Below, piece by piece: positions 29,929-39,173 of a stretch of 64,000 nt of DNA; the first letter of the stretch is position 1, and every line of letters starts with the position of its first letter. Source of the stretch: Planococcus sp. PAMC 21323. Lineage in GTDB: Bacteria; Bacillota; Bacilli; Bacillales_A; Planococcaceae. The position numbers were made by a program, and so were the translations under genes. The notes under the pieces were generated by a model, which saw only the letters and a list, made by a program, of their open reading frames with translations, was not told the origin of the DNA and searched no databases. Location: the NCBI RefSeq assembly GCF_000785555.1, contig NZ_CP009129.1, positions 2,480,001-2,544,000 of the forward strand. The letters are read 5' to 3'.

Positions 29929-31391
29929 ACGTTTTTCGCTTTCGCTAGTTCATATAATTCGAGCGCTTTAATTGTGCACTCAAAAACACCAATGCCGATT
30001 AATTTGCCAAGCTCTGTGATAGGACCTGCATAAGGTAAACTATCACCTTGTTGCGTGGCCGCTACTAAACAGCTGTCAGTAGATGTCCCTGTTGCAATCG
30101 TACCCGTGAGCGGATCTTTGACTTGTCTTTCTTGAAGTGCTTTCGTTTTAGCTTCAGTCGCCGTAATCATCGCTTGTATAAACGCTTCGTCTGACAAAAC
30201 ACCGTTGACCATAATCCACGTATTAATCGTTCCCACCTGTACCGTTCGTTCTACCGCTTTTGACACGTCTACACCATTGCCGACGCCAGCAGTAACCGCA
30301 ATAACGACTGACCCAAATGGTCCTTCGTATTCTTTAACAATCGCGTCTTTCGTTTGAACGGCGGTCATCATCCCTACTGTGTCAGTTATTTTCAACCCAT
30401 GACTCTCTATAAACTCGGTCATTTCTTGAACACTGTCATCTACGTTATAAGCGGCATCTACACGACGATTCATAAAATTTCGGAACCATCCAGCTCCTGC
30501 ATTGACAACAGCCGAAGAAACCGTTTTTAATGGCGTTGGGCTCTGGTACAGCACCATATTTTTTGAAACGATAAAATCTTTTGCACAAATTCGATGGTTC
30601 TTTATTTCACTTTTGACTCCTGGCAATAACGTAATTTGCGGTTTTGGCAATTCCGGATGCGGATGATTGCTAACTCGCGTTTTGTAAACTGCTCTAATAT
30701 CTTGCTCTCGCACCACTTCGTGCGGTTCACCAATTCGAACAATCGTTCCTTCATCGAGCAATAATAATTGATCGCAATACATAGATGCTAAATTGATATC
30801 ATGGAAAATCGATACGATGGTTAAGTTTTTTTCAATCGCTTGTTTTTTAATTGTATCGAGCAATTCTTTTTGGTGATTAATATCTAAATGATTGGTAGGT
30901 TCATCTAACAACAAAATCCCTGCGTCTTGCGCTAACGCTTGTGCAACAAAGACACGCTGTTGTTCGCCACCCGACATTTGGTCAATTTGTGTTTTTTCAT
31001 ATTGGCTAATGTCCATCAATCTCATGGCTTCTTGTACCGCCTGCTCATCTTCTGTTGACCAAGAAGAAAACCAGCCTACTTGATGGGGGTAACGGCCAAG
31101 TGATACTGTTTCCCGAACTGTATGAGCAAAAGAATGAACGTGAAGTTGAGGCAATACGGCCATTTTCTTAGCTAGTTCTTTTGCTGGAAAATCTGAAATT
31201 GGTGTTCCTTCAATGCGAATTTCTCCACTCTTTGCTGGCAATACGCCACTGATTAATTTCATTAGTGTTGATTTACCACTGCCATTCGGTCCTAGTATAC
31301 CGAGGATCGAGCCTTTATTGACGGTAAATGACACGTTTTCAACGATTTTTTTCTCGCCATATCCGCCTGTTAGTCCACTGATTTCGAGCAT
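29925..31391 (-). CDS. btuD-cbiZ: BtuD ATPase fused to CbiZ amidohydrolase
   Basis: Residues 1 to about 255 are an ABC ATPase: Walker A GPNGSGKST at 34-42, signature MSGGEQQ at 139-145, Walker B ILLLDEP at 159-165. Residues from about 256 to 488 match CbiZ, which hydrolyses adenosylcobinamide to cobyric acid, with the GTSTDS block near the C-terminus. CbiZ allows salvage of foreign cobamides by stripping their lower loop, and the resulting cobyric acid is then rebuilt by CbiB, CobU, CobC and CobS of this cluster. The fusion couples corrinoid import to remodelling. Similar fusions are known in some Bacillales. Confidence 0.9.
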   Translation of the reverse strand: MLEISGLTGGYGEKKIVENVSFTVNKGSILGILGPNGSGKSTLMKLISGVLPAKSGEIRIEGTPISDFPAKELAKKMAVLPQLHVHSFAHTVRETVSLGRYPHQVGWFSSWSTEDEQAVQEAMRLMDISQYEKTQIDQMSGGEQQRVFVAQALAQDAGILLLDEPTNHLDINHQKELLDTIKKQAIEKNLTIVSIFHDINLASMYCDQLLLLDEGTIVRIGEPHEVVREQDIRAVYKTRVSNHPHPELPKPQITLLPGVKSEIKNHRICAKDFIVSKNMVLYQSPTPLKTVSSAVVNAGAGWFRNFMNRRVDAAYNVDDSVQEMTEFIESHGLKITDTVGMMTAVQTKDAIVKEYEGPFGSVVIAVTAGVGNGVDVSKAVERTVQVGTINTWIMVNGVLSDEAFIQAMITATEAKTKALQERQVKDPLTGTIATGTSTDSCLVAATQQGDSLPYAGPITELGKLIGIGVFECTIKALELYELAKAKNV

Positions 31392-31393
31392 CG

Positions 31394-32395
31394 TTAAGCT
31401 CCTCCTTTGCGTTGACGGAAAAAGATAAAGGCAAATACTGGTGCTCCGATAAACGCAGTAATGACACCAATTGGTAATTCTGTTGGAGAAATAATCGTTC
31501 TTGATACTAAATCACAAACGATTAATAAAGCAGCCCCATTGATAAAAGATAAAGGCAACACATGACGGTGATCCGACCCCCATAGTAATCGAGTCATATG
31601 TGGCACGACTAAGCCAACAAAACCAATTGTTCCTGAAACGGAAACGGCAGCACCTGTCAGGACAGATCCCCCAATTAAAATCGTCATTTTGCTTTTTTTC
31701 ACATCTACACCGAGATGTTGCGCACGTTCTTCACCAAACAACATCGCGTTCAATTCACGACGTTTGAGCCATAATACAAATGAGCCAATCAAGACGAAAG
31801 GCAATGCCATTCGCACATATGGCCACCCACGCATTGAGACGCTTCCGAGTAACCAACCAATTATTTGACGTAATTCTTCACCGGTTAAGGCAATCATCAA
31901 CGAAATAATCGATCCAAGAAAAGAACTAAATATAATACCTGTTAAAATCACGGTTTCCATTTTCATCGAGCGATCCACCAATCTCGCAAAACTGACAACA
32001 GCAAACATCGTCAGTAATGCGCCGATCATGCTCATAACCGGTAAAGTGAATGGCCCTAAAAACGGGATAGAGATACCAAAAAAGAGCGTCATCACAGCGC
32101 CGACTGAGGCACCGGAAGACACTCCCAGGGTGTAAGGATCGGCCAATGGATTTTTCAAAAGCCCTTGAAAAGCTGCGCCAGCAATCGCTAACGCGGCTCC
32201 AACAAGTCCTGCTAAAACCACACGTGGCATACGAATATTCCATAAAATATTGGCAGCCGCTTCATCGAATGAAGGATTCCATAGCACCACCGGTGATATA
32301 GATACCGTTCCGACCGTAACACCTAACAATACCGCTCCCACTAACAGAAATAGCGAGACGCTATACGCTAGTATATTTTTACTCATTGAATACAT
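31394..32395 (-). CDS. btuC: vitamin B12 ABC transporter permease
   Basis: A 333-residue FecCD/BtuC-type permease with about ten membrane helices, the LAVGASSGAAVGA-like block here LGVSSGASVGAVM, and the cytoplasmic coupling motif GTIGFVGLVVPHMTRLLWGSDHR. It would form the corrinoid importer with the lipoprotein encoded upstream and the ATPase domain encoded downstream. The start overlaps the btuF stop. A second ATG nine bases in (32386) is an equally possible start, and neither has a strong ribosome binding site, so coupling is likely. Confidence 0.92.
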   Translation of the reverse strand: MYSMSKNILAYSVSLFLLVGAVLLGVTVGTVSISPVVLWNPSFDEAAANILWNIRMPRVVLAGLVGAALAIAGAAFQGLLKNPLADPYTLGVSSGASVGAVMTLFFGISIPFLGPFTLPVMSMIGALLTMFAVVSFARLVDRSMKMETVILTGIIFSSFLGSIISLMIALTGEELRQIIGWLLGSVSMRGWPYVRMALPFVLIGSFVLWLKRRELNAMLFGEERAQHLGVDVKKSKMTILIGGSVLTGAAVSVSGTIGFVGLVVPHMTRLLWGSDHRHVLPLSFINGAALLIVCDLVSRTIISPTELPIGVITAFIGAPVFAFIFFRQRKGGA

Positions 32396-33350
32396 CAGGA
32401 TATACTGCCTGTGCCATTTCCATTAGTCCCGCTGTTAAACGTGGGCCAGAACGAGTGAGCATATCTGAATCTAAGCTGTAAACCGCTTCCTCTTTAACTG
32501 CTGTTACTTCTGCAAAGCCACCACGAGACTTGATTTGACCGACTGCATCTTCAACATAAGCGCCTTCGGTTGTAATAATGACGTCTGGATTTGCTGCAAC
32601 GATTGCTTCTGGGTCCATAATAACCCATCCTTCTAAGTCGCCAGCAACGTTTTCTGCATTAATCAACGTTAACATTTCGTCCATGAACGTCCCGCTACCT
32701 GTTGTGTAAATATCCGGTTGACTGCCGACTTCTAAAAAGACCGTTTTTGGTTCTTCAACTGTTGCTGCCAACTCTTCAATCGAGGCTACTTGAGCTTCCA
32801 TTTCCGAGACAATATTTTCCGCTCTTTCCATGCTACCTGTTGCTTGTCCGATTGTCGTAATCGAATCGTAAACTTCATCAAAGCTCTCTACATTTTGAAC
32901 AACAAATACATCAAGACCGGCATCACGTAATTGTTGCAGTCCGGCATCGCCCACACCTAATCCTGATTCGTGTGCTAAAACTAAGTCTGGTTGAAGGCCA
33001 ATGATTTTTTCAACATTGAATTCTTGTCCGCCGATTTTTTCAACGTCAGCTGTTTCTTCTGGGTAGTTGTCATATTCCGATACGCCAACGATTTTATCGC
33101 CCAATCCTAGCTCATAAGCAATTTCTGTATTAGATGGAATCATTGAAACAATGGCTCCAGGCTCTTCGTCAATGACAACTTCATTGCCTACAGCATCTGT
33201 TATTGTTACCGGAAACTCAACTTCCGCAACTTCAGTTGGTGGTTCTGCTGGTGTTTCGACTTCTTTTTCCGGAGCTGCTGTTTCTCCGCATCCTGCCATT
33301 AAAACTGCTGCTAATCCTGCTGTTGCCCCAAACTTCCATAACTTGTTCAT
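32379..33350 (-). CDS. btuF: corrinoid-binding lipoprotein BtuF
   Basis: A 323-residue periplasmic-type binding protein anchored as a lipoprotein: signal peptide 1-20 with lipobox LMAGC (Cys21), an acidic proline-rich linker, then a two-lobed domain with IVSMIPSNTEIAYELGLGDKIVGVS typical of BtuF-like proteins. It is the first gene after the B12 riboswitch. The ATG at 33350 follows GGGGG; an in-frame extension that runs through the riboswitch is not credible. Confidence 0.92.
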   Translation of the reverse strand: MNKLWKFGATAGLAAVLMAGCGETAAPEKEVETPAEPPTEVAEVEFPVTITDAVGNEVVIDEEPGAIVSMIPSNTEIAYELGLGDKIVGVSEYDNYPEETADVEKIGGQEFNVEKIIGLQPDLVLAHESGLGVGDAGLQQLRDAGLDVFVVQNVESFDEVYDSITTIGQATGSMERAENIVSEMEAQVASIEELAATVEEPKTVFLEVGSQPDIYTTGSGTFMDEMLTLINAENVAGDLEGWVIMDPEAIVAANPDVIITTEGAYVEDAVGQIKSRGGFAEVTAVKEEAVYSLDSDMLTRSGPRLTAGLMEMAQAVYPDVFNE

Positions 33351-33444
33351 CAATAAAATCCCCCTAGAGTATAGTGTTCTTGTTATAGAAAATCTTTGCA
33401 GACGGTCCCTTATTTGTGAACGACCCAAAACGAATCCAAAACAA

Positions 33445-33472
33445 AATCCCCCGCAAAGTTCTGCGAGGGATT
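33445..33472 (-). terminator. riboswitch expression platform (terminator)
   Basis: AATCCCTCGCAG pairs with TGCGGGGGATT, one mismatch, followed on the minus strand by TTGTTTT. The arm CCTCGCAG is exactly complementary to CTGCGAGG at 33,511-33,518 (minus strand) just upstream, which would serve as an anti-terminator. B12 binding to the aptamer would therefore be expected to favour the terminator. Confidence 0.8.
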
Positions 33473-33535
33473 GAAAGGACGCCATAAAAAAGCATGCGCA
33501 TCCAGCCTTTCCTCGCAGGCATATGAGTGTGTTGA

Positions 33536-33699
33536 CATAAAGGCAGGTCTCCTGGCTTGTGATCGTTGGTTTTTGCTCCTTCCCAAAGCGTTGCTTCAGT
33601 GGCATATTGCAAATTCCTCTCACGTACAGTGGCGGGACCGCGCCGGAATCGAACCGGCTTCCCTTTTAACTCATGTTCTTAGACATAAGCACCTTTATG
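33536..33699 (-). promoter_or_regulatory. cobalamin riboswitch aptamer
   Basis: On the minus strand the region carries the B12-box AGCCAGGAGACCTGCC (33542-33557), the conserved GCCACTG (twice), GGTCCCGCCACTGT, and GGGAAGC/CCGG blocks. The closing helix P1 is a perfect 8-bp CATAAAGG/CCTTTATG. A TATAAT box at 33730-33735 lies just upstream, immediately after argS. It controls btuF-btuC-btuD/cbiZ and probably the whole cobalamin run to 22,496. Confidence 0.95.
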
Positions 33700-33757
33700 A
33701 ATTGCTATTAAGTTCTGTTTCTTGGTTTTATTATACACGCAATTGTTTAGCTTTTGC

Positions 33758-35419
33758 TTACATTTTTTCAGGAGCTTCGACGCCTACTGTTTTTAATGCA
33801 TTCGCTAATGTTGTTTTCACAGCCGTGATCAATGCTAAACGAGCACTTGTCATCTCGACATTTGATGCATCCAATACTTTATTGGCATTGTAGAAGCTAT
33901 GGAAATTTGACGCTAGCTCTTGGATATACGTTGTAATGCGATGAGGTGCACGTTGTTTTGCTGCATCTGCAATGACTTGTGGGAAATCACCGATCTTTTT
34001 CAAGACATCAATTTCTTTTTCTGAAGTCAATAAATTCAAATGCTCTTCTGAAGCTAGCAAACCTTGCTCTTCAGCTTGACGCAAGATCGAACTAATACGC
34101 GCATGCGCATATTGCGAATAATAAACTGGATTTTCGTTTGACTGAGAAACAGCCAAATCCAAATCAAAGTCCATATGCGAATCACCTGAACGCATTGCGA
34201 AGAAATAACGCACAGCGTCTAATCCGACGAGTTCGACTAGCTCGCGCATCGTTACCGCTTTACCAGTACGCTTGCTCATCTTCATTTTTTCGCCGTCTTT
34301 ATACAATTGCACCATTTGAATAATGCTAACTTCAAGCGTTTCACGGTCATAACCAAGTGCTTCGATCGCTGCTTTCATCCGTGGAATATAGCCATGGTGA
34401 TCAGCACCCCAAACGTTGATCAACTTACTAAAACCACGTTGCAATTTATCTTCATGGTAAGCGATATCTGGCATTAAGTATGTGTATGTGCCATCATTTT
34501 TAATCAATACGCGATCTTTGTCATCGCCAAATGTTGTTGAACGGAACCAAGTAGCGCCTTCTTCTTCAAAGACATGACCATTTTCACGAAGTTTAGCTAG
34601 AGCTTCGTCAATTTTACCGTTTTTGTATAGTGATGATTCTGGGTACCATTCATCAAACTCAACGCGGAAGTTCGCTAAATCATGCTGCAATTTAGCTAAT
34701 TCTACTTTCAAACCGTGTTGACGGAACGTTTCAAAGCGCTCTTCATGCGTCATGCTGACAAATTTATCCCCGTGCTCTTGTACTAATGCTTCTGCGATAT
34801 CTTTAATATCTTGTCCGCGATAGCCGTCTTCCGGCATGCTGTCGCCTTTACCTAACGCTTCAAAATAACGCGCTTCAATAGATAACGCCAAATTGTTAAT
34901 TTGGTTACCGGCATCGTTAATATAATATTCACGAGACACATCATAGCCCGCTAAGTCTAAAATATTGCAAAGCGAATCGCCAACTGAAGATCCACGTGCA
35001 TGCCCTAAATGCAGGTCACCAGTTGGGTTAGCCGAAACAAACTCGACTTGTATACGCTCATTAGCACCAGCTGTTGAACGACCATAGTCTTCTTTTTGCT
35101 CTAGCACCGTTTTGACAACGTCCTGCAAATAATCTTTTTTGATCGTAATGTTGATAAATCCTGGTCCAGCAATATCTACTGTTTGAATGTTTGCTGCATC
35201 TTTATCAAGATTTGCTACAATCGCTTCTGCAATCGCACGAGGTGGCTTTTTCGCCAAACGTGTTAACTGCATCGCAATATTCGTAGCATAGTCACCGTTT
35301 GTTTTATCTCTTGGCGATTCTAACTGTACTTCAACAGCCTCTGTTGTTAATTCTGCTTTTTCGATTGCTTCTGCAAATGCCGTTTTAATGGCGTGTTGAA
35401 CTTGTTCTACTGCATTCAT
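33758..35419 (-). CDS. argS: arginyl-tRNA synthetase
   Basis: ArgS charges tRNA-Arg. The 553-residue class I synthetase has the N-terminal Add-1 domain, the HIGH-type motif HLGH at 137-140 ([15 protein letters not shown]), a KMSK loop in [12 protein letters not shown], and a C-terminal DALR anticodon-binding domain. Its start shares one base with the stop of the DUF1934 gene (TAATG), and its ribosome binding site GGAGG lies inside that gene. The cobalamin promoter begins about 20 bases after the argS stop. Confidence 0.96.
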   Translation of the reverse strand: MNAVEQVQHAIKTAFAEAIEKAELTTEAVEVQLESPRDKTNGDYATNIAMQLTRLAKKPPRAIAEAIVANLDKDAANIQTVDIAGPGFINITIKKDYLQDVVKTVLEQKEDYGRSTAGANERIQVEFVSANPTGDLHLGHARGSSVGDSLCNILDLAGYDVSREYYINDAGNQINNLALSIEARYFEALGKGDSMPEDGYRGQDIKDIAEALVQEHGDKFVSMTHEERFETFRQHGLKVELAKLQHDLANFRVEFDEWYPESSLYKNGKIDEALAKLRENGHVFEEEGATWFRSTTFGDDKDRVLIKNDGTYTYLMPDIAYHEDKLQRGFSKLINVWGADHHGYIPRMKAAIEALGYDRETLEVSIIQMVQLYKDGEKMKMSKRTGKAVTMRELVELVGLDAVRYFFAMRSGDSHMDFDLDLAVSQSNENPVYYSQYAHARISSILRQAEEQGLLASEEHLNLLTSEKEIDVLKKIGDFPQVIADAAKQRAPHRITTYIQELASNFHSFYNANKVLDASNVEMTSARLALITAVKTTLANALKTVGVEAPEKM

Positions 35420-35826
35420 TATTTAACCTCCATAAATTGTATTTCCATTTCGTATTCCCCGACAGGATCTGAACCTAACGATAAATCGTAACGAACCATA
35501 AACCGCGTATCGCTGACAGAAAGCTCATGCGCTTTTGTCGTCAACATAAATGACCCTTGTTCATTTGTTAGATTGCCGGTTTGTTCTTTATGTAATAAAA
35601 AAGGGAGCCGCATCTGCAAGCCGCCGCTTCTCATAATCACTGCTTCATTTTCTTGAAGTTTAACTGTCGTCCGAATTTCAAGGTCGTCTTGCTGCTCGGC
35701 ATACTGCAAATAGCGCAGCTGGTTTTTCTCCGTCAATGTTCCTCGAGATTCCAACACCATTACTTGTTCTTCCATATCCGGCTGACGGATCGTCGTTGTC
35801 AGTTTTATTTCCACTGTCTTTTGCAT
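35419..35826 (-). CDS. ywiB: DUF1934 beta-barrel protein (YwiB-like)
   Basis: A 135-residue protein of the DUF1934/YwiB family, a small calycin-like beta-barrel of unknown function. Repeated beta-strand patterns such as [11 protein letters not shown] and [11 protein letters not shown] are visible. It is coupled to argS by a TAATG overlap, the arrangement seen in Bacillus. The ATG at 35826 follows GGCGGAGAG and is preferred to one seven codons upstream. Confidence 0.85.
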   Translation of the reverse strand: MQKTVEIKLTTTIRQPDMEEQVMVLESRGTLTEKNQLRYLQYAEQQDDLEIRTTVKLQENEAVIMRSGGLQMRLPFLLHKEQTGNLTNEQGSFMLTTKAHELSVSDTRFMVRYDLSLGSDPVGEYEMEIQFMEVK

Positions 35827-35968
35827 GTCTCTCCGCCTCCCCATCAAATAATAACCTTCTCATTATAGCCCGATTCACCCGCCTTTTTCAATACAGCACT
35901 CATTGTTTACGCCAGTTCTTTTTATCTGAACGCCAAGAGTTAAGAAATTCGACAATTGATACAGAAAA

Positions 35969-35998
35969 AAACCGACCCTATTATTACAGGATCGGTTT
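35969..35998 (-). terminator. intrinsic terminator of the antiporter gene
   Basis: AAACCGACCCT pairs with AGGATCGGTTT across an 8-base loop with one mismatch. The minus-strand tail is TTTTTCTGT. It lies 23 bases beyond the antiporter stop. Confidence 0.75.
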
Positions 35999-36020
35999 AA
36001 TTTTATTGGCATTACTGTTT

Positions 36021-37244
36021 TTATTTTGATTGCAGTCCTAATAGTTTGATCAATGGTTTAATGGTTAACCCTTGGATGACGAGAGAAAACAGAACGACCG
36101 CAAACGTTAGGATTAAAATCGTTTCACGTCCGTCAAAACTTGCCGGTAGACTTAATGCTAAGGCAATGGATAAACTCCCTTTTAATCCGCCCCAGTTTAA
36201 TAAAATCCGCTCTTTTCGATTTAAATCTTTGGCTGGCATCGTACTGAAAAATAGCGCTACAACTCTCGCCACTAAGACGATAACAATGGCCAATACAATA
36301 ATTACATATTGTCCAGAAAAATCGATATTGCGAATTTCTAATCCGACAATCAAGAAAATTAACGAGTTCGCAATAAGTGTAATCACGTCCCAAAAGGTAT
36401 TGATCGCATTTTTCGTTAACTCGGACATTCCAATTCTAGCGCCGTAATCATTAAAAACAAATCCTCCTGCCACTACAGCGATGATTCCTGATACGTGAAT
36501 ATGTTCTGCGATAAAATAGCTGCCGAAAAACAATAATGCAGATATGGCAATTTCAAAAGGATAATCGTCATAAAAACGAAGAATTTGTGAAAATAAGTAT
36601 CCAAGAATGACGCCGACCAATATTCCTCCTACAGCAAAACGAAGAAATAGTAACACGCCACTGCCTAATCCTGCCCACCCCATATCAATATAAGTTAATA
36701 AATAAACAGATGCAATTTGAAATAGAACGATCGCAATTCCATCATTAAAAAGTGATTCACCTTCCATAATCGTTGACAGCTTTTCTGAAACGCCTGCCGA
36801 TTTGAAAATCGATAAGACACTGATTGGATCGGTTGCACTCATTAACGCCGCAAACGTAAAAGCGACTGCTAAAGGAAGACCTAATAAAAAGTGAGTTGAA
36901 AAACCAATAAGTACAAATGAGATGAACGTCCCACCTAAAGCAAGACCAATTACCGTTTCTTTTCGTTTATATAAGTGATGAAAGGGCAATTTCAAAGTAG
37001 CATCCCCAAGTAAGATCGGTAAAAATAGTGAAATGATAATGACTTGAAAAACTTCTGACTGGGTAATAAATTGTTCCGCCTGATCTATAAAAGGAAATGG
37101 AAAACTGGTGGTACCAAGTAATAGCCCAACTAAAACTAATGCGATTGTATCAGGCTGCTTTACTTTTCTAGCGATGCCGACGACCGTTATCGCAATGGCC
37201 AATAAAACCAATACTTGTATGAACACTTCATCAAACTCATGCAT
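36021..37244 (-). CDS. CPA1-family Na+/H+ antiporter (NhaP-like)
   Basis: A 407-residue membrane protein with 12 to 13 helices. The core motif ALMSATDPISVLSIFKSAG and EGESLFNDGIAIVLF contains the TDP and ND pairs of electroneutral CPA1 Na+(K+)/H+ antiporters. It lacks the long cytosolic tail of NhaP/NhaK members with RCK domains. It stands between ywiB and hmoB, a position not occupied by such a gene in Bacillus subtilis, and may help pH or salt tolerance. Confidence 0.88.
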   Translation of the reverse strand: MHEFDEVFIQVLVLLAIAITVVGIARKVKQPDTIALVLVGLLLGTTSFPFPFIDQAEQFITQSEVFQVIIISLFLPILLGDATLKLPFHHLYKRKETVIGLALGGTFISFVLIGFSTHFLLGLPLAVAFTFAALMSATDPISVLSIFKSAGVSEKLSTIMEGESLFNDGIAIVLFQIASVYLLTYIDMGWAGLGSGVLLFLRFAVGGILVGVILGYLFSQILRFYDDYPFEIAISALLFFGSYFIAEHIHVSGIIAVVAGGFVFNDYGARIGMSELTKNAINTFWDVITLIANSLIFLIVGLEIRNIDFSGQYVIIVLAIVIVLVARVVALFFSTMPAKDLNRKERILLNWGGLKGSLSIALALSLPASFDGRETILILTFAVVLFSLVIQGLTIKPLIKLLGLQSK

Positions 37245-37344
37245 AAGTCACTCTCCTTTCAGGATAATTGCTTACTCCATCTATATCTCTTATTGCCTAT
37301 TACTAAACGCATACTTAAAATCCTGCTTAGGTAAGACGAAAAAA

Positions 37345-37363
37345 GCCTCCTAATAAAGGAGAC
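37345..37363 (-). terminator. probable terminator of hmoB
   Basis: A short stem CTCCT/AGGAG with a GGC-rich base is followed on the minus strand by six T. It lies about 35 bases past the hmoB stop. The stem is weak. Confidence 0.5.
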
Positions 37364-37396
37364 CATTTTATAACTTGCTTGAGGGCAGTGTTGTAT

Positions 37397-37894
37397 TTAC
37401 TTCGTATAACTGGTCACAAAAGAAGAACGAGGGAAAATATTTGGACGTTTATCGATGCCTTCTTTAGTCCCGCGTTTTGCGTGCGCATGTCCATAGGCTT
37501 GAGACTGTTGCCAATCAATGAATGCTTGTTTGTCATCCCATAACGTGAGGATAATGTAAACATCCGAATCAAGTGGTCGCAATACACGAATTGCTGCGAA
37601 TCCTGGTTCTTTTTCTACCATGCCCGCTCTATTTTGAAAACGTGATTCAAAAAGCTCACGACCTTCGTCTGTAACGGGAATATTGTTAAATACCGCGTAG
37701 TAACCATCAGCAAAATCCCCTACCGCATTCAATACTTCATACGCTTCAGAGGCTTTTAATCCTGGACCTCCGTCTGTTTCATAAAGCAGTACAGCTTCGT
37801 CAGTGTTTTTCAAGAGAGTCAGCTGCGCATTCGACAAACTTTCTACTAAGGCTTCAGCTTGATCTTGTGGACCTGTCCATTTATACAATTGCAT
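37397..37894 (-). CDS. hmoB: heme-degrading monooxygenase, HmoB-like
   Basis: A 165-residue protein with an N-terminal extension and a C-terminal ABM ferredoxin-like domain: NNIPVTDEGRELFESRFQNRAG, LTLWDDKQAFIDWQQSQAYGHAH. The layout matches HmoB of Bacillus, which opens heme and releases iron. The histidine in AYGHAHAKR is a candidate heme ligand. The ATG at 37894 has AGAGGTG at good spacing, better than the GTG nine bases upstream. Confidence 0.82.
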   Translation of the reverse strand: MQLYKWTGPQDQAEALVESLSNAQLTLLKNTDEAVLLYETDGGPGLKASEAYEVLNAVGDFADGYYAVFNNIPVTDEGRELFESRFQNRAGMVEKEPGFAAIRVLRPLDSDVYIILTLWDDKQAFIDWQQSQAYGHAHAKRGTKEGIDKRPNIFPRSSFVTSYTK

Positions 37895-37976
37895 CGTCAG
37901 CACCTCTTTCAGCTAGCTCGTTTCTATAATCTTATCGTTTTTAGAGAGAAGATTCTAATTTCAGGATTTAGCGAAA

Positions 37977-38009
37977 AAAAGTCGGACTGGATTTCCCAGA
38001 CCGACTTTT
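37977..38009. terminator. terminator downstream of the speB repeat array
   Basis: AAAGTCGG-A-CTGG pairs with CCAG-A-CCGACTTT, with T tracts on both sides. It is the first good terminator after speB on the minus strand, so the speB transcript would include the palindromic repeats at 38,041-38,300. Confidence 0.75.
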
Positions 38010-38040
38010 AAAGATTTTAGGTGTTTAATAAAATACGCAT

Positions 38041-38300
38041 CCGCTTTTCTTATTGTCTAGCTCCAGCGGCCAGATTCTAGGGTCGTAAGTCACTCTAGCT
38101 GTGCGGCTGGAAATACGCCGCTTCGCCAGAGCGTCTTACGCCCGTCGAATCTACACGGCCGCTGCCGCTTTTCTTATTGTCTAGCTCCAACGGCCAGATT
38201 CTAGGGTCGTAAGTCACTCTAGCTGTGCGGCTGGAAATACGCCGCTTCGCCAGAGCGTCTTACGCCCGTCGAATCTACACGGCCGCTGCCGCTTTTCTTA
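38041..38300 (-). repeat. two tandem 124-bp palindromic elements starting at the speB stop codon
   Basis: Read on the minus strand, TAAGAAAAGCGG begins at the speB stop codon (38,300) and opens copy 1 (38,300-38,177). Copy 2 (38,176-38,053) follows head to tail, and a 12-base start of a third copy ends the array. Each unit has an outer helix CAGCGGCC/GGCCGCTG (copy 1 has a G-T wobble), a second helix AGATTC/GAATCT, and a third helix CGTAAG/CTTACG, with a variable apical hairpin, and ends in GGAGCTAGACAA. The two copies differ at one base. The array forms the 3' untranslated region of speB. Confidence 0.9.
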
Positions 38301-39170
38301 TTTAATCCACCCTAATATCATTTCGCGCATTAGCTTGCTTGCTGTGTTTGCCGTTTGATCGGAATGATCGTAAACGGGTGCTAGTTCAACAAGGTCAAAC
38401 CCAACAACGTTAACGCCTGACGCTGCAATTGCATGAATAGATGCAAGTAGTTCGCGAGACGTGATACCGCCTGCATCGACTGTGCCAGTGCCTGGTGCAT
38501 GTGCAGGGTCTAATACATCCATATCAATTGTCACGTAAACGTTACGCCCTTCAAGCGTTGGCAGTACTTCTTTTAACGGCTCAAGCACTTCAAATTTTGA
38601 AATGTGCATGCCGTTTTCTTTAGCCCAGTCGAATTCTTCTTTCATTCCTGAACGAATCCCGAATGAATAAACATTCTCTGGTCCAATGTGATCTGCGATT
38701 TTGCGGATCGGTGTCGAATGCGAATATTCTTCACCTTCATAGTTTTCACGAAGGTCTGTGTGCGCATCAAAGTGAATGATTGCCAGGTCGTCGTATTTGC
38801 TCGCGACTGCTTTCATTACAGGTAATGACACTAAATGCTCGCCACCCATACCCATTGGAATTTTTTCGTCGGCTAAAAGTGTGTGTACATACGTTTCGAT
38901 TTCCGTTAAGCTTTTTTCCGGATTACCGAATGGCAAAGGAATATCGCCTGCATCAAAAAACAGCACGTCTCCTAGTTCGCGGTCAAGGTACGGGCTATAT
39001 TCTTCTAGCCCAATTGAAACCTCGCGAATTTTGTTCGGGCCAAAACGAGATCCTGGACGGTAACTAACTGTCCAGTCCATCGGCATGCCGTAAAGAACGG
39101 CTTTTGATTCTTCGTAATTCGGATGGCTTTTGATAAATACTTTTCCTGAATATGTTTCATCAAATCTCAT
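38298..39170 (-). CDS. speB: agmatinase
   Basis: Agmatinase hydrolyses agmatine to putrescine and urea with two manganese ions. The 290-residue protein shows the metal-binding motifs GMGGEH, HFDAHTD and TIDMDVLDPAHAPGTGT of the ureohydrolase family, and is shorter than arginase. It follows speE by three bases and shares its promoter at 40,053-40,080, so putrescine made here and spermidine synthase form one operon. The stop codon TAA is also the first triplet of a palindromic repeat. Confidence 0.95.
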   Translation of the reverse strand: MRFDETYSGKVFIKSHPNYEESKAVLYGMPMDWTVSYRPGSRFGPNKIREVSIGLEEYSPYLDRELGDVLFFDAGDIPLPFGNPEKSLTEIETYVHTLLADEKIPMGMGGEHLVSLPVMKAVASKYDDLAIIHFDAHTDLRENYEGEEYSHSTPIRKIADHIGPENVYSFGIRSGMKEEFDWAKENGMHISKFEVLEPLKEVLPTLEGRNVYVTIDMDVLDPAHAPGTGTVDAGGITSRELLASIHAIAASGVNVVGFDLVELAPVYDHSDQTANTASKLMREMILGWIK

Positions 39171-39173
39171 TTT

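Noticed and set aside
32379-33623. N-terminal extension of btuF by 91 codons
   Set aside because: The extension runs through the terminator and riboswitch and has no ribosome binding site. The lipoprotein signal peptide begins at the ATG at 33350.
33600-33665. tRNA-like GGTTCGATTCC sequence
   Set aside because: It lies inside the cobalamin riboswitch. No acceptor stem or anticodon arm surrounds it, and the B12-box and other conserved riboswitch blocks are present.
38041-38300. Insertion sequence or integron attC array
   Set aside because: No transposase or integrase ORF is present, no target-site duplication is visible, and attC core sites are missing. A palindromic non-coding element describes it better.
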